The notes: generated by a model from the letters alone, not told the origin. Shown: positions 7,958 through 17,713, numbered from the stretch's first letter. The stretch: 64,000 bases of DNA from JANQPX01 sp965222015 (GCA_965222015.1 CBDCTL010000001.1:186001-250000); one strand, 5' to 3'. Numbers and translations: made by a program.

Positions 7958-9262
7958 TCAGCCGCGCTCCTCGAGCGGCAGGAAGGGGCGCTGGGCCGGG
8001 CCGGTGTAGAGCTGGCGCGGGCGGCCGATCTTCTGCTCCGGATCCTCGATCATCTCGTTCCACTGGGCTATCCAGCCGACAGTGCGGGCGAGCGCGAAGA
8101 TCGCCGTGAACATCGAGGTCGGGATGCCCATCGCCTTCAGGATGATGCCGGAATAGAAGTCGACATTGGGGAACAGCTTGCGCTCCACGAAATAATCGTC
8201 CTCGAGCGCTATCTTTTCGAGCTCCATGGCGATCGGCAGGAGCGGGTCGTCCTCCTTGCCGAGCTCGGCCAGCACGTCATGGGCGCTCTCGCGCAGCACC
8301 GCGGCGCGCGGGTCGTAGTTCTTGTAGACCCGGTGACCGAAGCCCATCAGCCGGAACGGATCGTTCTTGTCCTTGGCGCGTTCGATGAACTCCGGAATGT
8401 TCTCGACCGAGCCGATCTCCGCCAGCATGTTGACCACGGCCTCGTTGGCGCCGCCATGGGCCGGTCCCCAGAGCGATGCGATGCCGGCGGAAATCGCGGC
8501 ATAGGGACTGGCGCCCGACGAACCCACCAGGCGAACGGTGGAGGTCGACGCGTTCTGCTCGTGATCCGCATGCAGGATGAAGATCCGATCCAGCGCCTTG
8601 GCCAGGACCGGGCTGATCTTGTACTCCTCGCAGGGCACCGCGAACATCATGTGCAGGAAGTTCTCGGCGTAGGCGAGGTCGTTCCTCGGATAGACGAAGG
8701 GCTGGCCGACCGAGAACTTGTAGGCCCAGGCGGCGATGGTCGGCACCTTGGCGACCAGGCGGTAGCTTGCGATCAGCCGGTTGTGCGGATCGTTGATGTC
8801 CAGGTCTTCGTGATAGAACGCGGATAGCGCGCCGACGACGGCGATCATCACGGCCATGGGATGAGCGTCGCGCCGAAAGCCGCGGAACAGGAAGTTGATC
8901 TGTTCGTGCAGCATGGTGTGATAAGTCACGCCGTTCACGAACTTCCCCCGCTCGGACCCGGTGGGCAGTTCACCGAACAGGATCAGATAGGCGACTTCCA
9001 GAAAGTCGCTCTTGGTCGCCAGATCCTCGATCGAATAGCCGCGATGCAGCAGGATCCCTTCTTCACCGTCGATGAAGGTGATTTTGGACGAGCAGCTCGC
9101 GGTGGAGGTGAAGCCCGGATCGTAGGTGAAGCGGTCGGTCTCGGCGTACAGTTTGCGGATGTCGATCACTTCGGGGCCGATGGACCCTTCGAGGACGGGA
9201 AATTCGGTGCTGCCTCCGTTCTGATCCGTGAGAGTGACCATTCTTTCGTTCTGATCGGACAT
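7958..9262 (-). CDS. gltA: Citrate synthase GltA
   Basis: Condenses acetyl-CoA and oxaloacetate to citrate, the entry step of the TCA cycle. It is 434 residues, the normal length for the hexameric type I enzyme. The catalytic residues are visible: a His in ILHADHEQNAS, His310 in GFGHRVYKNYDPR and Asp368 in FPNVDFYSG. The start MSDQNERMV is chosen for the GAGGG site just upstream; a longer open frame to 9370 lacks support. gltX ends 132 bases upstream on the same strand, an arrangement often seen in alphaproteobacteria. A loose inverted repeat (TGAACGGCG at 7915, its inverse ending at 7960) lies at the 3' end. Confidence 0.97.
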   Translation of the reverse strand: MSDQNERMVTLTDQNGGSTEFPVLEGSIGPEVIDIRKLYAETDRFTYDPGFTSTASCSSKITFIDGEEGILLHRGYSIEDLATKSDFLEVAYLILFGELPTGSERGKFVNGVTYHTMLHEQINFLFRGFRRDAHPMAVMIAVVGALSAFYHEDLDINDPHNRLIASYRLVAKVPTIAAWAYKFSVGQPFVYPRNDLAYAENFLHMMFAVPCEEYKISPVLAKALDRIFILHADHEQNASTSTVRLVGSSGASPYAAISAGIASLWGPAHGGANEAVVNMLAEIGSVENIPEFIERAKDKNDPFRLMGFGHRVYKNYDPRAAVLRESAHDVLAELGKEDDPLLPIAMELEKIALEDDYFVERKLFPNVDFYSGIILKAMGIPTSMFTAIFALARTVGWIAQWNEMIEDPEQKIGRPRQLYTGPAQRPFLPLEERG

Positions 9263-9384
9263 GCGAACACCCTCTCTAGGCGTGCCGTTCGGCGATCGCA
9301 GCGCTACGAGCGGCACAGACCTGCTGAACGGAGGTGAATTATGACGGTTGACGAACCTCGCCAAATACAACCATAGGGCTTTGA

Positions 9385-9415
9385 GCGGCGCAACTCAATG
9401 GCCTTGTTGCGCCGC
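9385..9415 (-). terminator. Hairpin spanning the gltX stop codon
   Basis: Perfect 10-bp arms (GCGGCGCAAC at 9385-9394 and its inverse at 9406-9415) enclose an 11-base loop that holds the gltX stop codon. No T-run follows, so it is at best a Rho-independent-like stem or an mRNA-stability stem between gltX and gltA. Confidence 0.4.
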
Positions 9416-10822
9416 AACATTGCGATGGGTCGTCGCATCCTCCAGGCGCGCGAGCGTCTCGTCGCGGCCGAGAACGGCCATGACTTCGAACAGGCCTGGC
9501 GAGGCGGTTGATCCGGTGAGCGCAGCACGCAGGGGTTGCGCCAGCTTGCCGAGCTTGAGGCTGGCCCGGTCGGCCGCCTCGCGGGTGATGGTTTCCAGCG
9601 CAGGCTCGTCCCAGGCATCGACGGAGCGAAGTGCCGGGATCAGCGCGTCCAGACGCTGAATCGCGTCCGCGTCCAGAAGTTTCGCCGCCTTGGCATCGGG
9701 TTCGATCGGCCGGGGGGCGATGTAGAAGCGCGCGGCCGCGGCCAGATCGACCAGCGTGGTCGCGCGCGGCTTCAGGCCTGGCATGGCGGCCTCCAGACGT
9801 TCGGCCGCCGCCGGGTCGACGGCGATGCCTTCCGCTTCGAACAGCGGCAGGATCAGCCGTACCAGCGCCGCGTCGTCCTTTTCCCTGAGATAGTGGGCGT
9901 TCAGGCTGGTGAGTTTCGCCATGTCGAAGCGCGCCGCCGACCTGCCGACGCCGTCCAGGCCGAACCAGGCGATCGCCTGCTCGGTCGAGATGATCTCGTC
10001 GTCGCCATGGCTCCAGGAAAGACGCAGCAGATAGTTCCGCATGGTCTCCGGCAAAAAGCCCATCTCGCGATAGGCCTCGACACCTAACGCCCCGTGGCGC
10101 TTGGACAATTTCGCCCCGTCCTGGCCGTGGATCAGCGGCAGATGGGCAAACACCGGGACCTGCCAGCCCATGGCGCGAAAAATCTGCATCTGGCGTGCGG
10201 CATTGACGAGGTGATCGTCGCCGCGGATCACGTGGGTGACGCCCATGTCGTGATCGTCCACCACCACGGACAGCATGTAGGTGGGCGTGCCGTCGGCGCG
10301 CAGCATCACGAGATCGTCGAGCTGATCGTTGGCGATGGTGACGTCGCCCTGGACCTCGTCCGCGATCACGGTCTCGCCGTCCCGCGGCGCCTTGAGCCGG
10401 ATCACCGGATCGACGTCAGGCGGCGCTTCCTCAGGACCGCGATCCCGCCAGCGGCCGTCATAAAGCGCCTTTCGCCCCTCGGCCCGTGCCCTCTCGCGCA
10501 TCTCGGCGAGTTCCTCCGGCGTGCAGTAGCAGCGATAGGCGTTGCCGCTCGCCAGCATCGCTTCGGCGACCTCGACATGGCGTGCCAGGCGTTCGGACTG
10601 GAAGACGGGCGGCTCGTCGCTGTCCAGACCGAGCCAGGCCATGCCGTCCAGGATCGCGTCGATCGCCGCCTGGGTGGAGCGCACACGGTCCGTATCCTCA
10701 ATGCGCAAAAGGAACCGGCCGCCGTGATGACGGGCGTAGAGCCAGTTGAACAGTGCGGCGCGCGCACCACCGATGTGCAAAAAACCCGTGGGCGATGGGG
10801 CAAATCTTGTAACTACACTCAT
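9395..10822 (-). CDS. gltX: Glutamyl-tRNA synthetase GltX
   Basis: A class I aminoacyl-tRNA synthetase that charges tRNA-Glu (and in many alphaproteobacteria tRNA-Gln for later amidation). It has 475 residues. The HIGH-type motif is FLHIGGAR near residue 16 after RFAPSPTG, and the KMSKS-type motif is KLSKR at 238-242. The cysteine-containing zinc-like insert YRCYCTPEEL is present. The ATG at 10822 starts MSVVTRFAPSPTG, leaving no room for a longer start. It is divergent from comEC, with the two predicted starts overlapping. Many alphaproteobacteria carry two gltX genes; which paralogue this is cannot be told here. Confidence 0.96.
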   Translation of the reverse strand: MSVVTRFAPSPTGFLHIGGARAALFNWLYARHHGGRFLLRIEDTDRVRSTQAAIDAILDGMAWLGLDSDEPPVFQSERLARHVEVAEAMLASGNAYRCYCTPEELAEMRERARAEGRKALYDGRWRDRGPEEAPPDVDPVIRLKAPRDGETVIADEVQGDVTIANDQLDDLVMLRADGTPTYMLSVVVDDHDMGVTHVIRGDDHLVNAARQMQIFRAMGWQVPVFAHLPLIHGQDGAKLSKRHGALGVEAYREMGFLPETMRNYLLRLSWSHGDDEIISTEQAIAWFGLDGVGRSAARFDMAKLTSLNAHYLREKDDAALVRLILPLFEAEGIAVDPAAAERLEAAMPGLKPRATTLVDLAAAARFYIAPRPIEPDAKAAKLLDADAIQRLDALIPALRSVDAWDEPALETITREAADRASLKLGKLAQPLRAALTGSTASPGLFEVMAVLGRDETLARLEDATTHRNVAAQQGH

Positions 10823-13091
10823 GATTGATAATCTGTGCCTCGATAACCTTTGGTTGCCGGATCCGACGCCGCGTCCACAGAGCGGCCCGGCGGGGCTTTT
10901 GCAGCGAGAGACGGGCGACGTGAGCGGGCGACGGACGGGTCTTTCTAGCACAGCCGGCGAGGGCTTGCACCGGTGGCCTCGGGGCGGCGGCCGCATCCTC
11001 GATTTCGGCTGGCGCGGCAGCTGGATAAGCGACGCGCTCGGCGCGCTGCAGGAGGAGCGCGAGCGCCGAATCCTTTGGCTGCCCGTGGGGTTCGGCCTCG
11101 GCATCGCCCTCTATTTCGCCCTGCCGTCGGAACCGCCGCTCTGGGCGACGGCGGCGATCCTGCCGCCGGCGGTGATCGGGACGTTCGCCGTCTGGCGTCA
11201 GGCCCGAAGTGAGGGGAGCCTCGGACCGGCGGCGCTCGCCAGCACGCTCCTCCTCCTCATGCTGCTCGGCCTCATCGCCGCCCAGTGGCGCACGCTCGCC
11301 GTCGACGCGCCGGTGATCGAGCGTCGCGGCGCCTATCAGATCGAAGGCGAGGTGATGCTGGTGGAGGCCAGGGTCAGGGGCGATCGCCTGGTGCTGGGCA
11401 ACCTTGCGATCGACGATGTTACTCCTGAAGCCATGCCCGAAAAGATCCGATTCAGCCGGCGTGCGGCCGAGCCGCCGCTGGTGCCTGGCGATCGTATCCG
11501 GGCGCGCGTCATGCTGATGCCGCCCTCGCCGCCGAGCGAGCCCCATGGGTTCGATTTCGCGAGAAAGGCGTTCTTCGAGCGCCTGGGCGCGGTCGGCTAC
11601 AGCCTGGGCGAGGTCGAGATCGTCGATCACGCCTCGGGCTGGTCGCTGTCGAGGCGCCTCGCGAGCGTCCGACAAGCCCTCGCCGAGCACGTCATGGCGG
11701 TTATTCCGGGCGCGCCGGGTGCTGTCGCCGCGGCGCTTCTGACCGGGCTTCGAGGGGCCATTCCGGACCAGGTCTGGAAGGACATGCAGGCGGCCGGCAT
11801 GGCGCATCTGCTCGCGATTTCGGGGCTCCATCTCGGGCTGGTCGCCGGCACGACCCTGTTCGGCGCGCGCATCGTCTTCGCCCTGATCCCGCCGCTGGCG
11901 CTTCGCCTGCCGACCAAGAAGCTGGCCGCCGGCGTGGCGCTGGTGGTCGCCTTCGTCTATCTGCTGCTGACCGGCGGCACCGTGCCGACCCAGCGCGCCT
12001 TCCTGATGACCGCGCTGATGCTGCTGGCGGTGATGGCCGATCGCAACCCGTTTTCCATGCGCCTGGTCGCGTTTGCGGCGCTCGCCGTGCTCGTGACCCA
12101 GCCGGAAAGCCTGATCGGCGCGTCCTTTCAGATGTCGTTCGCGGCCGTGATCGCGCTGATCGCGGTCTACGAGACCGGCATCGGCAGGATGCCGCCGGGC
12201 GCCGCCGGGCTGGACTGGCGGCTTTTCATGTACGTCGCCGGCGTCGTCCTGACCACGATCATCGCCAGCCTCGCGACCGCCCCGCTCGCGATCTACCATT
12301 TCGGCCGGCTGCCCACCTTCAGCGTGCTCGCCAATGTCGTCGCCGTGCCGCTGACCGCGTTCTGGATCATGCCGGCGGGACTGGTCGGCATGATGCTGCT
12401 GCCCTTCGGCCTCGCCGGCTGGTGCCTCGCCTTCATGGGCGTGGGCATCGGCCTTATGCTGGACGTCGCCGCCTGGACGGCGGCCGTGCCGGGTGCCGTC
12501 CTGCCCGTCGCCCGCCCGCCCGTCGCGACCTTGTTCCTGGTGGCGCTGGGCGGGCTTTGGCTGGCGCTCTGGACGACCCGATGGCGGCGGCTCGGCCTTC
12601 TCCCGATCCTGCTCGGCGTTCTGCTCGCTTTGGTCCATCGCCAGCCCGACCTGCTGATCGACGCGCGCGGCATGATCGCGGCGGTGCGCCTCGACGACGA
12701 TCGCCTGGCGCTTTCGCCCTGGAGGAAGGACAGCTGGGTGACCGACGGCTGGCTGCGCGGTGCCGGGCAGACCGAGCCGGCGCCCTGGCCGGAGCCGGGC
12801 GAAGCGGCGACGCCGGCGCTCCGCTGCGATCCGCTCGGGTGCATCTATGTAAGGAAGGGCGTGCAGATCGCTCTCACCCGCAATGCCGAGGCGTTGCCCG
12901 AGGACTGTTCGCGCAACGATCTCGTGATCACCTATCCCAGGATCGAGGCCTGCGCGGGCGGCGCCGACCTGATCGGGCCGCGAGCACTCCGCCGCGCCGG
13001 CGGCCTCGCGCTCTGGCTCGATCATGGCGTGATCGAGCGAAAAACCGTGCGCGAGGTCCGTGGCGACCGGCCGTGGACGCGCCATGACTGA
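10821..13091 (+). CDS. comEC: ComEC/Rec2-family DNA-uptake channel protein
   Basis: A polytopic inner-membrane protein, up to 756 residues. After an N-terminal DUF4131-like part (residues about 70-230) comes the Competence domain with the signature MAHLLAISGLHLGLVAG and several long hydrophobic segments. A short C-terminal soluble tail (DLLIDARGMIAAVRL onward) is a degenerate remnant of the metallo-beta-lactamase-like domain, without an HXHXDH motif, as usual in alphaproteobacteria. ComEC carries single-stranded DNA across the inner membrane during transformation. The start is uncertain: ATG 10821 overlaps the gltX start, and GTG 10920 is another option. Confidence 0.9.
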   Translation: MIDNLCLDNLWLPDPTPRPQSGPAGLLQRETGDVSGRRTGLSSTAGEGLHRWPRGGGRILDFGWRGSWISDALGALQEERERRILWLPVGFGLGIALYFALPSEPPLWATAAILPPAVIGTFAVWRQARSEGSLGPAALASTLLLLMLLGLIAAQWRTLAVDAPVIERRGAYQIEGEVMLVEARVRGDRLVLGNLAIDDVTPEAMPEKIRFSRRAAEPPLVPGDRIRARVMLMPPSPPSEPHGFDFARKAFFERLGAVGYSLGEVEIVDHASGWSLSRRLASVRQALAEHVMAVIPGAPGAVAAALLTGLRGAIPDQVWKDMQAAGMAHLLAISGLHLGLVAGTTLFGARIVFALIPPLALRLPTKKLAAGVALVVAFVYLLLTGGTVPTQRAFLMTALMLLAVMADRNPFSMRLVAFAALAVLVTQPESLIGASFQMSFAAVIALIAVYETGIGRMPPGAAGLDWRLFMYVAGVVLTTIIASLATAPLAIYHFGRLPTFSVLANVVAVPLTAFWIMPAGLVGMMLLPFGLAGWCLAFMGVGIGLMLDVAAWTAAVPGAVLPVARPPVATLFLVALGGLWLALWTTRWRRLGLLPILLGVLLALVHRQPDLLIDARGMIAAVRLDDDRLALSPWRKDSWVTDGWLRGAGQTEPAPWPEPGEAATPALRCDPLGCIYVRKGVQIALTRNAEALPEDCSRNDLVITYPRIEACAGGADLIGPRALRRAGGLALWLDHGVIERKTVREVRGDRPWTRHD

Positions 13092-13250
13092 TGTAGCGAA
13101 TGATGCTGCGGCCGGACATCGTGATAGGCGGCGGCGCCCGATCATTCTCACCTTGCTGCTCCTGCAAAGTTCGATCGTCGGATCTGCCCACCGGCATCGT
13201 CGTGCCGACTCCGCGAATAATTGTCTGTGCGGACAGCAGGATGTGCTGCG

Positions 13251-13404
13251 TTGACCCTTTCTCGACCAGCCACGGCTATCTTTCCGCTGTCTTGCTGGTC
13301 CATGCGACCCTGAGAGTCCGCCTGCCCGACGAAGCGAGAAGGCTCGGTTCGTACTCCCAGGATCCCATGGATTCGATCGATGACGTTAGACGGAAAGGAT
13401 TGAG
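13251..13404. repeat. Dispersed hairpin element, copy 2 (degenerate)
   Basis: The inner arms begin near 13295 (CTGGTCCATGCGACCCTG) and end near 13375 (ACTCCCAGGATCCCATGG), with several mismatches. Outer remnants are TTGACC (13251) and GGATTGA (13398). It sits between the convergent 3' ends of comEC and the dioxygenase gene. The rest of the gap (13092-13250 and 13405-13465) shows no recognisable gene. Confidence 0.75.
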
Positions 13405-13465
13405 CTCTTATTTCCGAGCAATCCGATAGGCCGAAATCACCGCCGAAGTCCGGACCGAAGCAGGC

Positions 13466-14299
13466 TTACGAAAAACCGCGAAGCGGCATGTCCGGGGCGC
13501 GCCTCAGCCAGTTGTCGGGACTGTAGGCGGCTTCCTGGTCGATGACGTGCAGCGCGTAGGCGTGGCGCGAGGCATCCGAACGGTTGGGAGCGCTCCAGTG
13601 GGGTAGAAGCCCATGCAGCACCACGAGCGATCCGCGCTCGACTTCGAGGGGTGAAAGCCCCTCGCTTGGAAGCGGCGTCGGGTCGAGTTCGATCGTCGAG
13701 GTCTGATCGCCATGGCGGACGAAGCGGGATCGAAGCGGGCCCTCATGCCCGCCCGGTTCCGCCCAGAGGCAGCCGTTCTCCCGGGTCGCGTCCTCGAGCG
13801 CGAACCAGAAACCGACCACGCTCTGGGGCTCGGTGTGAAGAAAGGTCGCGTCCTGATGGCAGACCACCTCGCCGCCGATCTTCGGCTGCTTGAAGATATA
13901 CATCGACTGCAGGAGGCGCGGCGATCCCACACCGAGTTCGTCGGCGAGGCCCGCGAGCTCCTCGGTTCTCGAAAAACTGTCGAAGACGGGATCGAGGTCG
14001 TGCAGGGCGTGGCCGACCTTGTTGATCGACGCCTCTTTGGATTGTCGAAGACGGCCCCGCTCGTCGAACGCCTCCTCCTCGAAGAAGAAACGGATCTTGT
14101 CGCCCGAATCCAGAAAATAGGCGTCCTGGGCGTGGGTTCTCTCGGTGGTCGAGAAGATGCTGGCGACCTCGCCCGGCTCGAAGGCGGCGATCAGGGCCTC
14201 CATCCGTTCTTTGAGGGCATCGCAGGCGTCCGCATCGACGAAGCCTGGCAGGACCAGATAACCGTCCCGTTCGAAATCGGCTCGCAAATCGTTTCGCAT
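13466..14299 (-). CDS. Phytanoyl-CoA dioxygenase (PhyH) family protein
   Basis: A 277-residue Fe(II)/2-oxoglutarate-dependent oxygenase. The metal triad is visible as H148-Q-D150 (HQDATFLH) and His234 (GLLPHWSAPN), and the Arg in DASRHAYALHVID is the expected 2-oxoglutarate anchor. The start MRNDLRADFERDGYLVLPG is preceded by GGAGGGG. Family members hydroxylate diverse substrates such as phytanoyl-CoA, ectoine and secondary metabolites; the substrate here is unknown. It lies alone between two hairpin elements. Confidence 0.92.
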   Translation of the reverse strand: MRNDLRADFERDGYLVLPGFVDADACDALKERMEALIAAFEPGEVASIFSTTERTHAQDAYFLDSGDKIRFFFEEEAFDERGRLRQSKEASINKVGHALHDLDPVFDSFSRTEELAGLADELGVGSPRLLQSMYIFKQPKIGGEVVCHQDATFLHTEPQSVVGFWFALEDATRENGCLWAEPGGHEGPLRSRFVRHGDQTSTIELDPTPLPSEGLSPLEVERGSLVVLHGLLPHWSAPNRSDASRHAYALHVIDQEAAYSPDNWLRRAPDMPLRGFS

Positions 14300-14406
14300 G
14301 GCCGTTCCCCTCCCTCGAAACAGAGCCGCATGCCATGCCGCGGTTTTCGTTTTACCAAGCCGCCGCAACGGATTCGGCGCGGGACCAGCGGTCCGGCAAC
14401 AGAATA

Positions 14407-14543
14407 TTAACCCATTGCCGCTATCGTCGTCGATCAGGTCCATGCGATCCTGGGAGTCCGCGCCTCGAAAGCCTTCGCTGGCGGGTGGGCGGATTCTCAG
14501 GATCGCATGGACCTGACCGGGGAGTTTGGCCTGGAAAGGTTAA
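14407..14543. repeat. Dispersed hairpin element, copy 3
   Basis: Inner 28-bp arms lie at 14434-14461 and 14489-14516, with two mismatches. Outer TTAACC (14407) and GGTTAA (14538) bracket it. The loop matches the other copies best in reverse orientation. It occupies the gap between the MFS gene 3' end and the start of the dioxygenase gene; the remaining bases (14300-14406, 14544-14626) show nothing else. Confidence 0.85.
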
Positions 14544-14626
14544 GGGTTCGTTGGCGACGGGATGCTGCCTGATGATCCGCTCCTTTCGTTTCGATCCTGG
14601 ACGGGTTGCGTGCTCGGAACGCGCTG

Positions 14627-15796
14627 TCAAATCGAGGCTGGTTCCGCCTTCGCCTTTCTGACGTCGGGCAGGGCGAAGGTGAGCGCCGTGCCGAGGGCTG
14701 CGATCGCCGCCATGGCGAAGAAGGCCTGGCCGCCGACCCAGTCGTAGAGCCAGCCCGAGACCAGGCTGAGCAGGCCCGAAAGCGGCGCAAAGCCGACCGC
14801 CACGTAAAAACCCTGCGCACTCGCCTTGAGCTCGGGCGGTGCCGTGTCCCGGAGGTAGTGGATGGTCGCGAGGAAGGTCAGACCGAAAGTGATGCCGTGC
14901 AGCAGCTGGGTGAACAGCAGCAAAGGCAGGCTCGCCGAAAATCCGTCCAGGAGCCAGCGGACCACGGTCAGGGCGCCGGCGATGGCGAGCAGCCTGGAAA
15001 GCGGCATGGCGGTGATCACGCGAGCGCTGACCATGAAGAACAGGACCTCGGCGATCACGCCCTCGGCCCAGAGCCAGCCGATCACGGTCTCGCTGTGGCC
15101 GGCGGCGCGCCAGTGGATGCTGCCGAAATTGTAAAGCAGCGTGTGGCTCGCCTGGATCATCGAGGCGGCGATCGCGAGCAGCCAGAGATCGCCCCGGACG
15201 AACAGGCGGCCGAGGCGCGCGGGTTCGGATCCGGCGGCGCTATGCTCGCCTTCTGGCATGGTCAGACAGGCGATCAGGGTCAAGGTGGTGGTTGCGATCA
15301 GGAGCGTGAAGATGATCGGCGCGCCGGCGCGTTCCAGGGCGATGCCGCCGAGGATCGACATGCACACGAAGGTGATCGAACCCCAAAGGCGGATGCGGCC
15401 GTAGTCCAGCCCGGCGCTCGTGATCCTCTCGAGGCTGATCGCCTCGGCCAGCGGCAGGATGCAGGACCAGGTGGCGCCGGTCACGAGGCCGAGCGCCATG
15501 AACATCCAGAACTCGCCGACGAGGGCGAAGGCGAGAAGGCCGATCAAGGTGAGCGCCGTCATCAGCGTCATCATGAGGCGACGCCGGCCCAGCCGGTCGG
15601 CGAGATAGGGCACGAGGAGGCTGGTGACGATCCGCGGCCAGAAGGACGCGCCGATGACCAGGCCGATCTCGACCGGGCTCAGCCCGCGCGACTCCAGCCA
15701 GACCGGCCAGTAGGGCAAAAAGATGCCGACGGAGGCGAAGATCGCGCCGTAGAAGAAGGCGATGCGAAGGGCGATGGTGGCCGTCGGCGAGATCAT
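14627..15796 (-). CDS. MFS transporter, HcaT / MFS_1-like
   Basis: A 389-residue major-facilitator permease with about 12 hydrophobic segments. The first segment (ALRIAFFYGAIFASVGIFLP) and the loop YLADRLGRRRLMM between helices 2 and 3 match the HcaT-like (3-phenylpropionate permease) branch, as does the YGRIRLWGSITF segment. The substrate cannot be read from sequence. It is divergent from the hydrolase-OsmC fusion gene, with about 70 bases between them. Confidence 0.9.
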   Translation of the reverse strand: MISPTATIALRIAFFYGAIFASVGIFLPYWPVWLESRGLSPVEIGLVIGASFWPRIVTSLLVPYLADRLGRRRLMMTLMTALTLIGLLAFALVGEFWMFMALGLVTGATWSCILPLAEAISLERITSAGLDYGRIRLWGSITFVCMSILGGIALERAGAPIIFTLLIATTTLTLIACLTMPEGEHSAAGSEPARLGRLFVRGDLWLLAIAASMIQASHTLLYNFGSIHWRAAGHSETVIGWLWAEGVIAEVLFFMVSARVITAMPLSRLLAIAGALTVVRWLLDGFSASLPLLLFTQLLHGITFGLTFLATIHYLRDTAPPELKASAQGFYVAVGFAPLSGLLSLVSGWLYDWVGGQAFFAMAAIAALGTALTFALPDVRKAKAEPASI

Positions 15797-15868
15797 GGTC
15801 TATGTGAACGTGGAATCCCATCCGAGCCAAGACATTTTCCGACCCTGCATGAGAGGGGAGCGAACGGT

Positions 15869-17080
15869 ATGCGCGAAGTCACAATCGTGAACGCGGCGGG
15901 CGAGAAACTGGCTGCGCGGCTGGACCTGCCGGCCGGCAAAGCGAAGGCGACGGCGCTGTTCGCCCACTGTTTCACCTGCTCGAAGGACGTGTTCGCCGCA
16001 TCCCGCATCAGCCAGGCGCTGGCGGCGCTCGGTTTCGCCGTGCTGCGTTTCGACTTCACCGGGCTCGGCATGAGCGAGGGCGAATTCGCCAACAGCAATT
16101 TTTCGTCCAATATCGACGACCTCGCGGCGGCGGCGGGCTTTCTGCGGAACGAACTCGAAGCGCCCAGGGTGCTGATCGGCCATTCGCTCGGCGGCGCCGC
16201 CGTGCTCGCCGCGGCCTCGAAAATTCCGGAAGCGGCCGCGGTGGTCACCATCGGCGCACCCTTCGATCCCGGCCATGTCGCCCACCTGTTCCAGTCCGCT
16301 GCCGACGAGATCGCGGCCGAGGGCGAGGCGGACGTGCTGATCGGCGGCCGTTCCTTCAAGGTCAAACGGCAGTTTCTGGAGGACATCGCCGCGCATAATG
16401 CCAGGGACTACATTTCCAATCTGAAAAAGGCGCTCCTGGTCCTGCATGCGCCGTTGGATGCGATCGTCGGCATCGAGAACGCCGGCGAGATTTTCGGGGC
16501 GGCGAAGCATCCGAAGAGTTTCGTCTCGCTGGACGATGCCGATCACCTTCTTTCGAAACGTGCGGATGCCGTCTACGTCGCCGACGTCATCGCGGCCTGG
16601 GCGGGGCGCTACCTGCCGGCCGTCGAGCAGGTCCCGGACGGGGCGGCGGGATCCGCCGAGGTGGTCGTTGCCGAGTCCGGCGAAGGCAAGTTCACCCAGA
16701 CCGTCCGCGCCGGCGATCACCACCTCGTCGCCGACGAGCCGCGATCCTTCGGCGGCGACGATCTGGGCCCCGGGCCCTATGACTATGTGCTGGCCGGGCT
16801 CGGCGCCTGCACCTCGATGACGATCCGCCTCTATGCCGATCGCAAGGGCTGGCCCCTGGAGCGTGTCACCGTCGGTCTCGACCACCGGAAGATCCACGCC
16901 GAGGATTGCGCCGACTGCGAAACGACGTCCGGCAAGCTCGACGAGATCGAGCGCTGGCTTGTCTTCGAGGGCGATCTGGATGAGGAACAGCGCGCCCGGC
17001 TTCTCGAGATCGCCGACAAATGCCCGGTCCACCGAACCCTCACCCACGAGGTCAGGATCCGCTCCAGGCTGAAGGCTTGA
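15869..17080 (+). CDS. Alpha/beta-hydrolase-OsmC fusion protein
   Basis: A 403-residue two-domain protein. Residues of about 1-250 form an alpha/beta hydrolase with nucleophile elbow GHSLGG (Ser106). Residues of about 265-400 form an OsmC/Ohr domain with its two reactive cysteines, Cys314 in GACTSMT and Cys385 in DKCPVHRTL. OsmC proteins reduce organic hydroperoxides; the hydrolase part may release or process a lipid or ester peroxide, which is inference. The fusion is a known architecture in proteobacteria. The start has GAGAGGGGAG upstream. No thiol-redox partner gene is adjacent. Confidence 0.94.
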   Translation: MREVTIVNAAGEKLAARLDLPAGKAKATALFAHCFTCSKDVFAASRISQALAALGFAVLRFDFTGLGMSEGEFANSNFSSNIDDLAAAAGFLRNELEAPRVLIGHSLGGAAVLAAASKIPEAAAVVTIGAPFDPGHVAHLFQSAADEIAAEGEADVLIGGRSFKVKRQFLEDIAAHNARDYISNLKKALLVLHAPLDAIVGIENAGEIFGAAKHPKSFVSLDDADHLLSKRADAVYVADVIAAWAGRYLPAVEQVPDGAAGSAEVVVAESGEGKFTQTVRAGDHHLVADEPRSFGGDDLGPGPYDYVLAGLGACTSMTIRLYADRKGWPLERVTVGLDHRKIHAEDCADCETTSGKLDEIERWLVFEGDLDEEQRARLLEIADKCPVHRTLTHEVRIRSRLKA

Positions 17081-17221
17081 CCATCGGTGCGGGGCGAGCG
17101 ATGCGGGCTGTCGGGCATCGTCCATGGCTGGACCAGGGGACGTCGGCCGACTACATAGCTGCAGGCTATTGAGAGAGATGTTCATGGATCACGAGATCGG
17201 ATCGCAGGCGGGCGCGCGGTC

Positions 17222-17713
17222 ATGGCGATGACGCCCGGCTGGCTGATCGAGCATCTCGGCATGCAGCCGCACCCGGAAGGCGGCCACTATGTCGAGACTT
17301 TTCGCGACGCGCCGGCAGACGGCGGGCGTGGGACGGCGACCTGCATCCATTTTCTCCTGCAGGCGGGCGAGGTTTCCGCCTGGCACCGGATCGACGCGAC
17401 CGAGATCTGGCATTTCGCCGGCGGCGATCCTCTCGCACTCACCCTTTCCGCCGACGGCCGGGATACGGCAAGCCATCGTCTCGGCCCGGATCTCGCCGCC
17501 GGCGAGTGCCTGCATGTGGTGGTGCCGCCCCGCTCCTGGCAGACGGCGAAGACTCTCGGTCGCTGGACACTGGCGAGCTGCGTCGTCGCCCCCGCCTTCG
17601 ACTTCGCGGGCTTCGAGCTGGCGCCCAAGAACTGGTGGCCGGAACTGCACCCGGCCGGCCGATCATCGGAGGATCGAAAGGATCACCCTCATACAGCGAA
17701 AGGTATGTCTTGA
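17222..17713 (+). CDS. Cupin, DUF985 family
   Basis: A 163-residue single cupin of the DUF985 (cupin_5) family. The opening LIEHLGMQPHPEGGHYVETFR and the barrel motif HRIDATEIWHFAGGDPL are diagnostic, as is VVPPRSWQTAKTLGRWTLASCVVAPAF (cut here only in concept, residues about 98-124). Function of the family is poorly known; sugar-isomerase-like roles have been suggested. It is followed by a lipoprotein gene that begins within its stop codon, so the two are coupled. A second ATG at 17228 is an equally good start. Confidence 0.9.
   Translation: MAMTPGWLIEHLGMQPHPEGGHYVETFRDAPADGGRGTATCIHFLLQAGEVSAWHRIDATEIWHFAGGDPLALTLSADGRDTASHRLGPDLAAGECLHVVVPPRSWQTAKTLGRWTLASCVVAPAFDFAGFELAPKNWWPELHPAGRSSEDRKDHPHTAKGMS

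Noticed and set aside
10698..13151. 817-codon minus-strand frame opposite comEC
   Set aside because: Arg/Gly/Gln-rich, no known motif, opposite a membrane protein with clear signatures.
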